Shown here: piece after piece, positions 34,861-44,287 of the stretch
How the letters are laid out: each line of letters begins with the position of its first letter
Position numbering within the stretch: position 1 is the first letter of the stretch
Source of the DNA: CAXBDP01 sp963974465
GTDB lineage: Bacteria; Bacteroidota; Bacteroidia; Cytophagales; Cyclobacteriaceae
Direction: 5' to 3' (one strand)
NCBI GenBank assembly: GCA_049340005.1
Contig: JBMPIY010000002.1
DNA length: 64,000 nucleotides
Notes under the pieces: model-generated
Database searches by the model: none
The model's input: the letters and a program-made list of their open reading frames with translations, nothing else
What the model was told of the DNA's origin: nothing
Position numbers and translations under genes: made by a program

Positions 34861-36309
34861 TCAACCTCCCGCTTTTTTTGATATAAATAGCAAGCCTATA
34901 AATGTGAGCAAGCCATTGAGGATTAAAATCTCAAACCCAAATTGATAGCCATTTAGCCATTCTACAGAATTAAGATTGATAATAAAGCTCATAATAGGCG
35001 AGATTATACAAACCAATGGCACCCATTTATCTTTAATATTTCTCTTCATCATCAAGCCAAATGAATACAAACCCAATAGTGGCCCATATGTGTACCCGGC
35101 AGCTTTGAATATCGAATTGATTACACTTTCGTCATTCATTATTTCGAAGAGGATTATCACAGCAAAAATGACAATAGTAAAACCAACATGTACTTTCATC
35201 CTTGTTTTCTGACCTGCATTTTCATTCTCTTTTCCATCCAATCCCAGAATATCTACACAAAAACTAGTTGTAAGTGCAGTCATAGCTGAATCAGCACTAG
35301 AATATGCTGCAGCAGTAATTCCCAACAAAAAGAGAATACCTATTGCCGTAGGAAAATAATCTAATGCCAACATTGGATACAGATTGTCCGTGCGAAGGGG
35401 GATATCAATTCCTTTGGCAAATGCATATTGATATAGCAATACACCCAATACTAGGAAAAATAAGTTGACAATAATTAGTGTGAGACTAAACCAGAAGATG
35501 TTTTTCTGAGCATCTTTCAGATTGCGGCAGGTCAAGTTTTTTTGCATCATATCTTGATCCAATCCTGTCATCACAATAGCTATAAAAGCACCAGAGGTGA
35601 ATTGCTTGAAAAAACTCTTGCCATCCTTCCAATCCCAAAAGAAGATTTGAGAATATTCACTTTCTCTTACGGAGGAAATCATTTCTGTAAAACTGAAATC
35701 AAGCTCATTGGAAATTAAGCGAATACTTGCCAGAACGGCCAAAAGCATAAAAGTGGTCTGCAATGTATCCGTCCACACAATGGTTTTGATGCCACCACGA
35801 AAGGTGTAAAGCCAAATAAGAATTACCGTAACCAAAACCGAAACCCAAAACGGAACTTCCCAAGCATTGAAAACAGCTAATTGCAATACGCTTGCTACTA
35901 AAAACAATCGAAAAGAAGAACCAACAACTCTACTTAAAATAAAAAAGAAAGCACCTGTTTTATATGCCCAGAAACCAAATCGCTGCTCCAAATACCCATA
36001 AATTGTGAGCGTGTTCATTCTGTAATACAGCGGCATCAATACAGTCGCTATTACAAAATAGCCTACCATGTAGCCCAACACTACTTGAAAATATGAAAAG
36101 GCTGTAGCACCAACTTCGCCGGGCACTGAGATAAAAGTAACTCCTGAAAGTGATGCTCCAATCATCCCATATGCCACCAAATACCAAGGACTTTGGCGAT
36201 TGGCAGTAAAAAAGGTTAAATTTGTAGCACCTTTACCAGTGAAATAAGATATCAGGAGTAATACTCCAAAATAGGCTGCAAGTATAGATAATGTAACGAG
36301 TGGATTCAT
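34861..36309 (-). CDS. Sodium:solute symporter family (SSS) protein
   Basis: A 482-residue integral membrane protein with about thirteen hydrophobic segments. Family features are FFTANRQSPWYLVAYGMIGASLSGVTFISVPG (about 32-63), GYLEQRFGFWAYKTGAFFF (about 104-122) and the sodium-binding region GITAAAYSSADSAMTALTTSFCVDILG (about 328-354). The substrate is not predictable. It is divergent from clpS and converges on the ATL gene. Confidence 0.9.
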   Translation of the reverse strand: MNPLVTLSILAAYFGVLLLISYFTGKGATNLTFFTANRQSPWYLVAYGMIGASLSGVTFISVPGEVGATAFSYFQVVLGYMVGYFVIATVLMPLYYRMNTLTIYGYLEQRFGFWAYKTGAFFFILSRVVGSSFRLFLVASVLQLAVFNAWEVPFWVSVLVTVILIWLYTFRGGIKTIVWTDTLQTTFMLLAVLASIRLISNELDFSFTEMISSVRESEYSQIFFWDWKDGKSFFKQFTSGAFIAIVMTGLDQDMMQKNLTCRNLKDAQKNIFWFSLTLIIVNLFFLVLGVLLYQYAFAKGIDIPLRTDNLYPMLALDYFPTAIGILFLLGITAAAYSSADSAMTALTTSFCVDILGLDGKENENAGQKTRMKVHVGFTIVIFAVIILFEIMNDESVINSIFKAAGYTYGPLLGLYSFGLMMKRNIKDKWVPLVCIISPIMSFIINLNSVEWLNGYQFGFEILILNGLLTFIGLLFISKKAGG

Positions 36310-36347
36310 TTGCGAATTAGAAAGCGGCCAAATTGTTCATTTTTCTT

Positions 36348-36355
36348 TAATTTTG
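36348..36355 (+). promoter_or_regulatory. clpS -7 promoter box (TAATTTTG)
   Basis: Matches TAnnTTTG and ends 16 nt before the clpS start. A TTG at 36333-36335 is only 12 nt upstream, too close for the usual spacing. Confidence 0.35.
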
Positions 36356-36371
36356 CCAATAAATAGTTCAT

Positions 36372-36653
36372 ATGATAATCGAATTAACCAAATATCAGGA
36401 AGAAGTAGTCACCGAAACCCTTGAACTGGTTGATGACAAAGAGCTAGTTGTATTTAATGATGAAGTAAATACCTTCGATCATGTAATCGACACACTCATT
36501 AAAGTATGCAAACATAGCAAGCATCAGGCAGAACAATGCACGCTAATTATCCATTATAAAGGTAAGTGCTCAGTAAAAAAAGGCACAGAAGAAGAATTAG
36601 TGCCAATGAAAGAAGCAATACTTGACGCTGGCATTAACGCAGCAGTACTTTAA
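36372..36653 (+). CDS. clpS: ClpS, adaptor of the Clp protease
   Basis: ClpS delivers N-degron substrates to ClpAP/ClpCP. The 93-residue product has the conserved VVFNDEVNTFDHVIDTLIKVCKHS (residues about 27-50), with N-D-x-x-N/T-T-F forming the substrate pocket, and a C-terminal helical region. The N-terminal tail is of normal length. It is followed by recR after 14 nt. Confidence 0.92.
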   Translation: MIIELTKYQEEVVTETLELVDDKELVVFNDEVNTFDHVIDTLIKVCKHSKHQAEQCTLIIHYKGKCSVKKGTEEELVPMKEAILDAGINAAVL

Positions 36654-36667
36654 TCCAAACATACTAA

Positions 36668-37279
36668 ATGAACTTCCCTTCCAAGCTGGTAGAAAATGCC
36701 GTAAATGAGATTTCGAAACTTCCTGGCATTGGAAAAAAGACTGCATTACGGCTGGTATTGTACCTCCTCAAAGAAAACGAACAAGAGACGACCGACCTTG
36801 CCGCGGCAATCACACATTTAAGAAAAGACATTCACTATTGTAAGCAGTGTCACAATATCTCTGATGCTGAGGTTTGCCAAATCTGCTCTTCGCACAAAAG
36901 AGACCCAAGCATCATTTGTTTGGTAGAAAATATTCAAGATGTATTGGCGATTGAAAATACTTCCCAATATCAGGGCAAATATCATGTGCTAGGCGGCATT
37001 ATTTCACCTGTATCAGGAGTTGGCCCAAGTGACTTAAAAATTGAAAGCCTTATTCACAGAGTATTTGCAGAAGGAAGCGAAATCAAGGAAATTATTTTTG
37101 CGCTCCCATCAACTATGGAGGGTGATACTACGGCATTTTATATCACCAAAAAACTAAAAGATGCTGGAGTCAAAATTAGCACAATTGCCCGTGGGATCCC
37201 GATAGGAGGTGAACTTGAATATGCCGATGAAATAACATTAGGACGGAGTATCCTGAGTAGAACCCTTTACGAACAATAA
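36668..37279 (+). CDS. recR: Recombination protein RecR
   Basis: RecR works with RecF/RecO to load RecA at gapped DNA. The 203-residue protein has the N-terminal HhH (LPGIGKKTALRLVLYLL, residues 18-34), the zinc finger C-x2-C-x8-C-x2-C (CKQCHNISDAEVCQICSS, about 58-75) and the Toprim domain (IICLVENIQDVLAIENT and GPSDLKIESLIHRV). Full length. Confidence 0.96.
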   Translation: MNFPSKLVENAVNEISKLPGIGKKTALRLVLYLLKENEQETTDLAAAITHLRKDIHYCKQCHNISDAEVCQICSSHKRDPSIICLVENIQDVLAIENTSQYQGKYHVLGGIISPVSGVGPSDLKIESLIHRVFAEGSEIKEIIFALPSTMEGDTTAFYITKKLKDAGVKISTIARGIPIGGELEYADEITLGRSILSRTLYEQ

Positions 37280-37349
37280 TTTTAACTCAACACATAAAAT
37301 CCCTTTATTTGCGGACGAATTAGTCTTTACTTTATCAGAAAAATACGCA

Positions 37350-38546
37350 ATGGAATTTCTATCTAATAGAATAAAAAACATGGAAGAATCAGCAACTTTG
37401 GCTATGGCCGCCAAAGCTAGAGAGCTGAAGTCTCAAGGTGTAAATGTAATCTCCCTAAGCCTTGGAGAGCCTGATTTTGCTACACCAGATCATATTCGCG
37501 AAGCTGCAAAAGATGCTGTAGATGAGGGGAAATGGTTTACCTACCCACCAGTAGCAGGCTACCCAGATTTGAGACAAGCTATTGCTAAAAAATTGCGGGA
37601 GGAAAATGGTCTCGAATCTCAAGCTGAGAACATCGTTGTATCAGCTGGTGCTAAGCAGTCAATCGCCAACGTGATGATGTGCTTACTAAACCCTGGTGAT
37701 GAAGTAGTTGTATTTAGCCCTTTTTGGGTGAGCTATGCGGAAATCATCAAATTAGCAGAAGGTACTCCAGTATATATTCATGGCGGAGTAGAGCAAGGTT
37801 TCAAAGCCACAGCAGCACAATTAGAGGCTGCAATTACTGATAAAACCAAAGCCATTATTTATTCATCACCTTGCAATCCAACAGGTGCGGTATTTTCTAA
37901 AGATGAACTAAAAGCCATTGCGCAAGTAATGAGCAAGCATCCAAATGTGTTTATTATTGCAGATGAAATTTATGAACACATCAATTTCAGCGGCAAACAT
38001 ATTAGCATTGGTACATTCCCTGAAGTAAAAGATCAAGTTATTACTGTAAATGGCTTTTCGAAAGGATTTGCCATGACAGGCTGGAGAGTTGGCTATGTAT
38101 CAGCTCCTGTTAGCATTGCCAAAGCTTGCGAAAAAATTCAAGGTCAGTTCACCTCGGGTATATGTAGCATCGCACAAAGAGCTGCTCTAGCTGCTATTTC
38201 TGGAGATCTAAGCCCTACTATTGCAATGGGTAAAGTGTATAAGGAGCGCAAAAAACTAGTGATGGATCGGCTAAGTGAAATACCAAATATCAAAATGAAT
38301 GACCCAGAAGGCGCCTTCTATGCATTCCCGGATGTGAGCCATTATTTCGGCAAGAGTGATGGAACTACTACCATCAATAATGCCGACGAATTGGCCCTTT
38401 ATATCCTGAAAGAAGCCCATGTTTCTGTGGTAACAGGTGGCGCATTTGGTTCACCAGAGTGTATTCGTATTTCTTTTGCCGCTTCCAATGACGACCTTAT
38501 CGATGCATTGAAAAGGATTAAGAATTTACTAGTAACCTTAAAATAA
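37350..38546 (+). CDS. Class I pyridoxal-phosphate aminotransferase (aspartate aminotransferase type)
   Basis: A 398-residue fold-type I aminotransferase. The start MEFLSNRIKNMEESATLAM and ISLSLGEPDFATPDHI resemble type I gamma aspartate aminotransferases. The PLP-binding segment NGFSKGFAMTGWRVGY (residues about 232-247) has the Schiff-base lysine in SKGFAMTGWR. RISFAASNDDL carries the C-terminal substrate-binding Arg. The exact substrate is not certain; it could be aspartate or prephenate. The heptose kinase gene follows after 13 nt. Confidence 0.9.
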   Translation: MEFLSNRIKNMEESATLAMAAKARELKSQGVNVISLSLGEPDFATPDHIREAAKDAVDEGKWFTYPPVAGYPDLRQAIAKKLREENGLESQAENIVVSAGAKQSIANVMMCLLNPGDEVVVFSPFWVSYAEIIKLAEGTPVYIHGGVEQGFKATAAQLEAAITDKTKAIIYSSPCNPTGAVFSKDELKAIAQVMSKHPNVFIIADEIYEHINFSGKHISIGTFPEVKDQVITVNGFSKGFAMTGWRVGYVSAPVSIAKACEKIQGQFTSGICSIAQRAALAAISGDLSPTIAMGKVYKERKKLVMDRLSEIPNIKMNDPEGAFYAFPDVSHYFGKSDGTTTINNADELALYILKEAHVSVVTGGAFGSPECIRISFAASNDDLIDALKRIKNLLVTLK

Positions 38547-38559
38547 TTAGTAAACTGAT

Positions 38560-39549
38560 ATGAGCTCGGTAGAAAATCTATTCGAATCCTTCAAAGGTGC
38601 CAAAGCATTGATTATTGGCGACGTAATGGTGGATTCCTACATTTGGGGCAAAGTGGATAGAATTTCTCCTGAGGCTCCAGTGCCTGTTGTACATGCAGTC
38701 AAAAGAGAAAAGAGACTTGGTGGTGCAGCAAACGTTGCTCTTAATGTACTTGCATTAGGAGCGACACCCATTCTTTGCTCCATCATAGGTGATGACAAAG
38801 ATGGTAGCGACTTTATCCAAATAATGAAAACACGTGGAATGCAAACACGTGGAATTATCCAGAGCAACAAAAGAATTACTACTCTTAAAGAACGGATACT
38901 TTCTGGCTCACAGCACATGCTTCGCGTTGACACGGAATCCGACCTCCCACTTCAAGCATTGGAAGAAAGAAGTCTCACTCAATTAATTAGCCAGCTTATT
39001 CCAGAATCGGATGTAATCATTTTCGAAGATTATGATAAAGGAACAATTACTCCCGATATCATTGTCAAAACCATCGAAATTGCCAATGCGCATAATATCC
39101 CTGTGGTAGTTGATCCAAAGAAGGTCAATTTCTTAAATTACAAAGGAGTCACGCTTTTCAAACCAAATTTGAAAGAACTCCGTGAAGGCCTTAAGATAGA
39201 TATTGATTCATCTAATGAAGCTGATATACAGCTTGCAGTAGAAAAATTGCGGGAGGAATTAGATGCCGAACAAGTGCTCGTAACACTTTCCGAAAAAGGA
39301 CTCTATTATGACACTGGCAAAGAAAAAACATGGATTCCGGCTCATATTCGCCTTATTTCAGATGTATCCGGCGCAGGAGATACGGTAATTAGTATTGCGG
39401 CAATTGGCTTAGCCGTGAAAATGCCCTCCAAACAATTAGCTGCATTGGCAAATCTTGGTGGCGGCTTAGTTTGTGAATATATAGGCGTAGTGCCAGTTCC
39501 AAAAGAAAGGCTAATGGAAGAGGCAATAAAGAAAAACATCTTAGAGTAG
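38560..39549 (+). CDS. rfaE1: D-glycero-beta-D-manno-heptose-7-phosphate kinase (RfaE1 / HldE1)
   Basis: A 329-residue PfkB-family sugar kinase in ADP-heptose synthesis for the LPS core. Motifs are GDVMVDSYIWGKVDRISPEAPVPVV (about 21-45), the glycine-rich RLGGAANVALNVLALG (about 52-67) and the catalytic SGAGDTVIS (about 270-278, Asp base in GAGD). This single-domain form lacks the HldE adenylyltransferase half, which must be encoded elsewhere. The gene ends just before the hemE-derived repeat. Confidence 0.93.
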   Translation: MSSVENLFESFKGAKALIIGDVMVDSYIWGKVDRISPEAPVPVVHAVKREKRLGGAANVALNVLALGATPILCSIIGDDKDGSDFIQIMKTRGMQTRGIIQSNKRITTLKERILSGSQHMLRVDTESDLPLQALEERSLTQLISQLIPESDVIIFEDYDKGTITPDIIVKTIEIANAHNIPVVVDPKKVNFLNYKGVTLFKPNLKELREGLKIDIDSSNEADIQLAVEKLREELDAEQVLVTLSEKGLYYDTGKEKTWIPAHIRLISDVSGAGDTVISIAAIGLAVKMPSKQLAALANLGGGLVCEYIGVVPVPKERLMEEAIKKNILE

Positions 39550-39555
39550 ATTTTC

Positions 39556-39596
39556 TCCCGCTGATTCTAGCGAGGCATTTTGAGCTATATTCCTTC
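39556..39596. repeat. Duplicated fragment of the hemE 3' end (left copy)
   Basis: Forty-one bases nearly identical to 40797-40838, which hold the last codons and stop of hemE. Differences are one substitution (G/A) and one missing T in a T-run that would shift the frame. Homology stops abruptly after CCTTC. The two copies bound a 1.2-kb gene-poor segment. Confidence 0.75.
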
Positions 39597-39693
39597 CTGA
39601 CTTGTCCACATCTGAGTCTTTCAAAAAAATAGGGATTGATTTACAACAAGATATCTCATTTTTCAGTTAGTTTGACCGCACTAATAGGGTCAA

Positions 39694-40084
39694 ATGCTGC
39701 ACATAAGAGTTGTAAAAACAAAGGGGACATCTCAGGCTGTCTAGGTTTAGAGCTATCAAGACAGTAAGCGTGTAATTCTTAAGCATATCGGCTCTGGCTC
39801 AACTGATGAAGAAATTGCCTCCTTACAAGAGATGACTAGAGTATTTATTGCTGATTATACCAAGTAAATGAACCTTTTCAAGGAGTTTCAACCCAATCAA
39901 GAGGCGGTTATTGGTCAGTCAATGCGAATACATTGGGGTGTACTATAGCTTTTCTTACGATGCATCGAGAGCTCTTCAACATCAACTTGGCTATGCAAGG
40001 AAGTGGGATACCTTGTTGAATGATTGGGTCGTGATGAGAATCTTGGAGCCTAGCTCCAAACTTCGGTCTATTTCGTTCCGTTGA
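39694..40084 (+). pseudogene. Decayed IS1634-like (IS4 superfamily) transposase fragment
   Basis: Three reading frames and several stops spell a transposase N-terminus. The piece from ATG 39694 contains VILKHIGSGSTDEEIASLQ and TRVFIADYTK; a later frame contains WVVMRILEPSSKLRSI, ending at TGA 40082-40084. The pieces 'K-H-I-G-S' and 'M-R-I-x-E-P-S-S-K-L-R-S' are typical of the IS1634 group. The catalytic DDE part is missing and internal stops (two TAG and a TAA) are present, so it is dead. Confidence 0.6.
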
Positions 40085-40103
40085 AAAAAATGAGTGCGGT
40101 GGG

Positions 40104-40136
40104 AGACCCTCAAGGTTTTCGAAACCTTGAGGGTCT
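40104..40136. repeat. Palindromic hairpin in the scar region
   Basis: Perfect 15-bp arms (AGACCCTCAAGGTTT and complement) with loop TCG, followed by TTTTT. It can act as a terminator on the plus strand and also resembles the palindromes at 63.6 kb (CTTCAAGGGTTT type). Confidence 0.55.
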
Positions 40137-40807
40137 TTTTAAAAAATTGGACGTATTTTGGGCATTGATCTTTAGGCGAAAATTTGCGATTTTGAGTCAA
40201 ATTTCGCTCAATGATCATCGTATTTTTTTTGCCTGGCAGCACCCTCCATTTTGGGTGGTTTGCTTCGGCTTTGAACTAATTTGATGAATCCTTTAGGGAT
40301 AAAAAAATGAATGTGCGTTTTATTCGTAATATGCGTTTATTGCACATTTTTCGTGATATTCGTTTTTTTCGTTTTATGGTACTTTCTGCGTTTTATTCGC
40401 TTTATTCGTTTTGTGCGAGGTTCCGTACAATTAAAGCACAATGGGAAGACAAGGAAAGCACAAGGAAACCCTAAGGTAAACACCCACTAAAATGGGCTAA
40501 AATCGAGTGAAAAAAAATTCATATTTTCAATTTACTTATTGAAAATAATAGTATTTGAATATTTCCGAGAAAATGACTTTCTGCAAAGAGGTTGGTTGAT
40601 TTGGGCATAATTTGGGCTAAAACTGGACGAAATGTGCATGGATAATGAGCTGATTAGGCTTTGGAAATTGAAGGAAATTCAGGACTGTTTTTGGTGGTGA
40701 TTTTGGTGATTTTTTGGTGGATATTTTTAGCTAACGGAATACGGCAAACGTTGATGAAGGAAAATGGGTTGACGGAGGACGGTTGAAAAGTGTCCATCCC
40801 ACTGATT

Positions 40808-41848
40808 CTAGCGAGGCATTTTTGAGCTATATTCCTTCACAGTTTCTACAAACACCTTGGCATTGTGTGGATTAATATCCGGATACAAGCCATGTCCCAA
40901 ATTGGCAATATGCTTATGAGGCCCAAACTGATCCAACATTCTTTCTGTAGCTTTTTGCACTTCTTTTGATGTGCCATAAAGTGCAGCAGGATCTAAATTT
41001 CCTTGCAATGTTTTATCATTACCAATGATTTTCCTTGTTGCTTCTATTCCCATATTCCAATCTAATCCGATGGTACGACAAGGCAAATCGGCCATTTCTT
41101 CAAGCGCGAAGAATGCGCCTTTTGCAAATACAGTTACAGGCACTTCTGTAATTGCCTCACATATTTGTCGAATATATCGCATGCTAAATTCGCTGTAATG
41201 ATAGGCTGGCAATATCCCAGCCCATGAATCGAATAGCTGAACCATATCTGCTCCAGCAGCAATTTGAGCTTTCAAGTAATCAATGGTGCTGTCCGTAATC
41301 ATCTGCAATAATTGATGCGCAAAAGCAGGCTCATTGTACAACAGCATACGCGGCGTAGAGAAAGTTTTGCTGCCGGAACCTTCCGTCATATAAGCAAAAA
41401 TCGTCCAAGGTGCACCAGCAAAACCGATTAAAGGTACACGTCCATTCAGCTCTTTTTTAGTTATTTTGATAGCATCAGTCACATATTTCAAATCTTCTGC
41501 AGCATTTGAAATTCTTATTTTGGATAAATCTGCTTGCGTCCGAACTGTATTTGGGAAAAATGGACCTCTCTTTTCAACCATTTCGTAAGGCAAACCCATT
41601 GCTTCGGGTATTACCAAAATATCGGAAAAGATAATGGCAGCATCTACACCAAGCAGATCTACCGGTTGCAAAGTTACTTCGGCAGCTCGCTCAGGTGTTT
41701 TGGCCAACTCGATAAATCCGCTCATTTTCTCCCGCACAGCCCTATATTCTGGCAATATCCTTCCGGCTTGTCTCATCATCCATACAGGTGTTCTTTCTGT
41801 CTTTTCACCACGAGCGGCTCTTAATATCAAGTCGTTTTTCAATTTCAT
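40808..41848 (-). CDS. hemE: Uroporphyrinogen decarboxylase
   Basis: HemE decarboxylates uroporphyrinogen III to coproporphyrinogen III in haem synthesis. The 346-residue product shows the family motifs: TPVWMMRQAGRILPEYRAVR (residues 20-39), VDAAIIFSDILVIPEAMG (about 69-86) and GFAGAPWTIFAYMTEG (about 142-157). It is complete despite the adjoining repeat, and its final codons KEYSSKMPR are the part duplicated at 39556-39596. A TATATTTG box lies 4 nt before the ATG. Confidence 0.95.
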   Translation of the reverse strand: MKLKNDLILRAARGEKTERTPVWMMRQAGRILPEYRAVREKMSGFIELAKTPERAAEVTLQPVDLLGVDAAIIFSDILVIPEAMGLPYEMVEKRGPFFPNTVRTQADLSKIRISNAAEDLKYVTDAIKITKKELNGRVPLIGFAGAPWTIFAYMTEGSGSKTFSTPRMLLYNEPAFAHQLLQMITDSTIDYLKAQIAAGADMVQLFDSWAGILPAYHYSEFSMRYIRQICEAITEVPVTVFAKGAFFALEEMADLPCRTIGLDWNMGIEATRKIIGNDKTLQGNLDPAALYGTSKEVQKATERMLDQFGPHKHIANLGHGLYPDINPHNAKVFVETVKEYSSKMPR

Positions 41849-41852
41849 GGCG

Positions 41853-41860
41853 CAAATATA
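41853..41860 (-). promoter_or_regulatory. hemE -7 promoter box (TATATTTG), likely leaderless
   Basis: Minus-strand TATATTTG lies 4 nt from the hemE start codon, the same geometry as at darT. The mRNA would begin at or next to the ATG. Confidence 0.45.
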
Positions 41861-41954
41861 GTAAGGGAATAAATATATCTATTGGCTATTACCATTGAGT
41901 TCGAACGTAAATTGCCGACATTCGTATTGAGAGTAGACCCAAAATAATTGAATC

Positions 41955-42863
41955 ATGGCATTTCTATTTGACTCCTTCGAGGGCTGGAAAAATTACGCCC
42001 AAGAGCATAATCAGACTTTATTTGATACTGTACTCGAATTTGAAATTTCGCAGAAAGGCACAAATAAAGAGGCCATTTATGAAGGATTACAAAAGGCATA
42101 TGATGTAATGAAAGACGCTGTGAAAACTGGCCTTGAAGAAGACATGACCTCCCGTTCAGGGATGATCAATAACGGCGCAAAAAAGGTTTATAACCACCCA
42201 TTGAATGTGCTGACGCCTGAATTTAAAAAACTAATATCTAGAGCATTAGCGGCCAAAGAAGTAAATTCTTGTATGGGTAAAGTGGTTGCCGCTCCTACTG
42301 CGGGAGCTTCGGGCATTTTACCAGGTATATTCACAACTATGCAAGAAATCCACAATACCGATGATCAAAAAATGTTGGAGGGTATTTTAATTTCAGCTGG
42401 CATAGGATTGATTATCGAGAAAAAAGCTTCATTGGCTGGAGCAGTGGGCGGCTGCCAAGCAGAAACTGGCTCAGCTGCTGCAATGGGTTCCGGCGCTTTG
42501 GTTTATTGTTTGGGTGGAAATGTAGATCAAATTTTCAATGCCGTGGGCATTACCATCCAATGTATGCTAGGCTTAGTTTGCGATCCTGTGGCAGGTTTGG
42601 TGGAAATCCCATGTGTGGTAAGAAATGCCAGTGCCGCAGCTATTGCCTTTTCATCCGCTCAAATTGCCCTAGCCAATGTAGATGCTGTAATTCCTGTAGA
42701 TGAATGTGTGGAAGCAATGGGCGAAATCGGCCAAAGCATGGAAGCTAGGTATAAAGAAACCGCTTTAGGTGGACTTGCAGCGACTACTACAGGTAAAAGA
42801 ATTTCTAAAAGAGTGCTTATTCAGGATATAGAAATAATGCCTGATGAGAATTTGGAAGAATAG
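41955..42863 (+). CDS. sdaAA: L-serine ammonia-lyase, iron-sulfur-dependent, alpha subunit
   Basis: Deaminates L-serine to pyruvate with a [4Fe-4S] cluster. The 302-residue product carries only the alpha (catalytic) domain: CMGKVVAAPTAGASGILPG (about 104-122), GGCQAETGSAAAMGSGALV (about 163-181) and CDPVAGLVEIPCVVRN (about 212-227), with Cys ligands in these segments. The beta subunit gene is not adjacent and would be elsewhere. Intergenic DNA to hemE is short and divergent. Confidence 0.92.
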   Translation: MAFLFDSFEGWKNYAQEHNQTLFDTVLEFEISQKGTNKEAIYEGLQKAYDVMKDAVKTGLEEDMTSRSGMINNGAKKVYNHPLNVLTPEFKKLISRALAAKEVNSCMGKVVAAPTAGASGILPGIFTTMQEIHNTDDQKMLEGILISAGIGLIIEKKASLAGAVGGCQAETGSAAAMGSGALVYCLGGNVDQIFNAVGITIQCMLGLVCDPVAGLVEIPCVVRNASAAAIAFSSAQIALANVDAVIPVDECVEAMGEIGQSMEARYKETALGGLAATTTGKRISKRVLIQDIEIMPDENLEE

Positions 42864-42887
42864 CAATTCCACGGAACCACCCCAAAA

Positions 42888-43334
42888 TTAAGATTTGAAA
42901 TAATCGGCAAATAAGAAAATGCCTTGGGAGAAGATAATTCCCCAAAAGATTGCACTCACCGACATCCAAAGGAGAATGCGGGAGGTTTTGCCACCCATAC
43001 TCGCAACTAGTAATGACCCGCCAATTGGGCTGAGAATAACAGGCGTAAGAAAAGAAACACCAAATACACCATAACTGCCCCACAACTTGACGAAGCGTCT
43101 GTTTTTAGCTGTAAATTTCTTTCTTTTTGAAAAGAACTTCTTATTGATGAAAGTTCTCATTGGTTTGCCAGCAATGGTGATGGCGATTACACCAGTCATC
43201 ATACCTCCCGCCGTAAGCAAAGCTGTAATCCAACTATCAGTGCCTGTGGTCATCCCCAATATTGGGCCAGCTATAAATTTGAAAATACTCGCTGAAAAAA
43301 TTGCGAAATACTGCAAGAAAAGGTCTAGGGTCAT
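42888..43334 (-). CDS. Small integral membrane protein
   Basis: A 148-residue protein with four hydrophobic helices and a basic loop (KKFFSKRKKFTAKNRR, about 64-79). The C-terminal segment GVSFLTPVILSPIGGSLLVA is reminiscent of DedA/small multidrug-export-like proteins, but the assignment is weak. It lies 1 nt after the Ca/Na antiporter stop. Confidence 0.6.
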   Translation of the reverse strand: MTLDLFLQYFAIFSASIFKFIAGPILGMTTGTDSWITALLTAGGMMTGVIAITIAGKPMRTFINKKFFSKRKKFTAKNRRFVKLWGSYGVFGVSFLTPVILSPIGGSLLVASMGGKTSRILLWMSVSAIFWGIIFSQGIFLFADYFKS

Positions 43335-43335
43335 A

Positions 43336-44271
43336 TTAATTCATTACCGTAAGCACGTATGCAACATAAGTGCCTAATAAAATAAATCCCTCCACTCTGG
43401 TAATTTTTCTAAATAAAACCATCATCGGGAAAAGCATAGCAGTAATGATGAGCATCCAAATCATATCTACACGAATGATATCTGGCGATACTTGAATAGG
43501 GATGATAATGCTAGTAATCCCCAAAATGCTTAAGACATTAAAAACATTTGACCCTATAATATTGCCCAAAGCCATATCCATTTGCTTTCGAAATGCAGCC
43601 ACAACTGAAGTAACTAATTCGGGCAAACTTGTACCTAGTGCCACGACAGTAAGGCCTATTACTCTTTCGCTTATACCCATCAAAGTTGCAATATTTTTCG
43701 CTCCTTCGACAAACCATTCTGCCCCAAAATATAAGCCTACCACTCCAATAAGTATGAAGGAAATATCTTTCAAATAAGACTTTGTACTATGATTTTCCGC
43801 TACATATCCTTCCAATTGCTTGTTTGCTTTACGCGATTTACGAATGAGAAACACGTTGTAGCTTACCAACAAGAAAACAAATATGCTACCTTCAATCCAA
43901 GTGAGAATTCCATTGAGCACAAAGAAGTAAAGTAGCAACGAGGCGCCCATGCATACAGGCCAATCGATCAGACGGGAGTCTTTACTTACGCCCATTGGGG
44001 AAATTATCGACGTTAAACCAAGGATTAGAGCAATATTGCAGATATTGGAGCCTACTACATTTCCCATAGCCAAATCGGGACTGCCTTTGAGTGCAGAGGT
44101 AAGGCTTATCAATAATTCGGGCGCTGAGGTGCCAAAAGCTACGATTGTCAATCCTACCACTAGTGGTGAAATACTGAACTTTAGCGCTAAAGAAGAGGCT
44201 CCTCTAACCAATCCTTCACCTCCCGCTATTAATACAACTAATCCTGCCAAGAGCAGTAAATAATCCTGCAT
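43336..44271 (-). CDS. Calcium/sodium antiporter (CaCA family, YrbG-like)
   Basis: A 311-residue inner membrane protein with two homologous alpha-repeats: VAFGTSAPELLISLTSALKG with GNVVGSNICNIALILG in the first half, and VALGTSLPELVTSVVAAF with GNIIGSNVFNVLSILG in the second. The acidic residues in GTSxPE bind the ions. Ten hydrophobic segments, normal length. The small membrane protein gene follows on the same strand. Confidence 0.92.
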   Translation of the reverse strand: MQDYLLLLAGLVVLIAGGEGLVRGASSLALKFSISPLVVGLTIVAFGTSAPELLISLTSALKGSPDLAMGNVVGSNICNIALILGLTSIISPMGVSKDSRLIDWPVCMGASLLLYFFVLNGILTWIEGSIFVFLLVSYNVFLIRKSRKANKQLEGYVAENHSTKSYLKDISFILIGVVGLYFGAEWFVEGAKNIATLMGISERVIGLTVVALGTSLPELVTSVVAAFRKQMDMALGNIIGSNVFNVLSILGITSIIIPIQVSPDIIRVDMIWMLIITAMLFPMMVLFRKITRVEGFILLGTYVAYVLTVMN

Positions 44272-44287
44272 AATAATGATTTCCTTT

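Larger units (their letters stand above)
39597..40796. other. Gene-poor scar between rfaE1 and hemE
   Basis: A 1.2-kb stretch with no intact gene. It contains a broken IS1634-like transposase relic (39694-40084), a strong hairpin (40104-40136) and T-rich degenerate repeats with the 12-mer GCGTTTTATTCG at 40315-40326 and 40388-40399. The rest is AT-rich and structureless. It is bounded by the hemE-derived direct repeat and looks like the remains of an inserted element. Confidence 0.55.

Noticed and set aside
40081..40284. Small frames on both strands in the scar region.
   Set aside because: They run across a hairpin and the end of a dead transposase and resemble no known protein.
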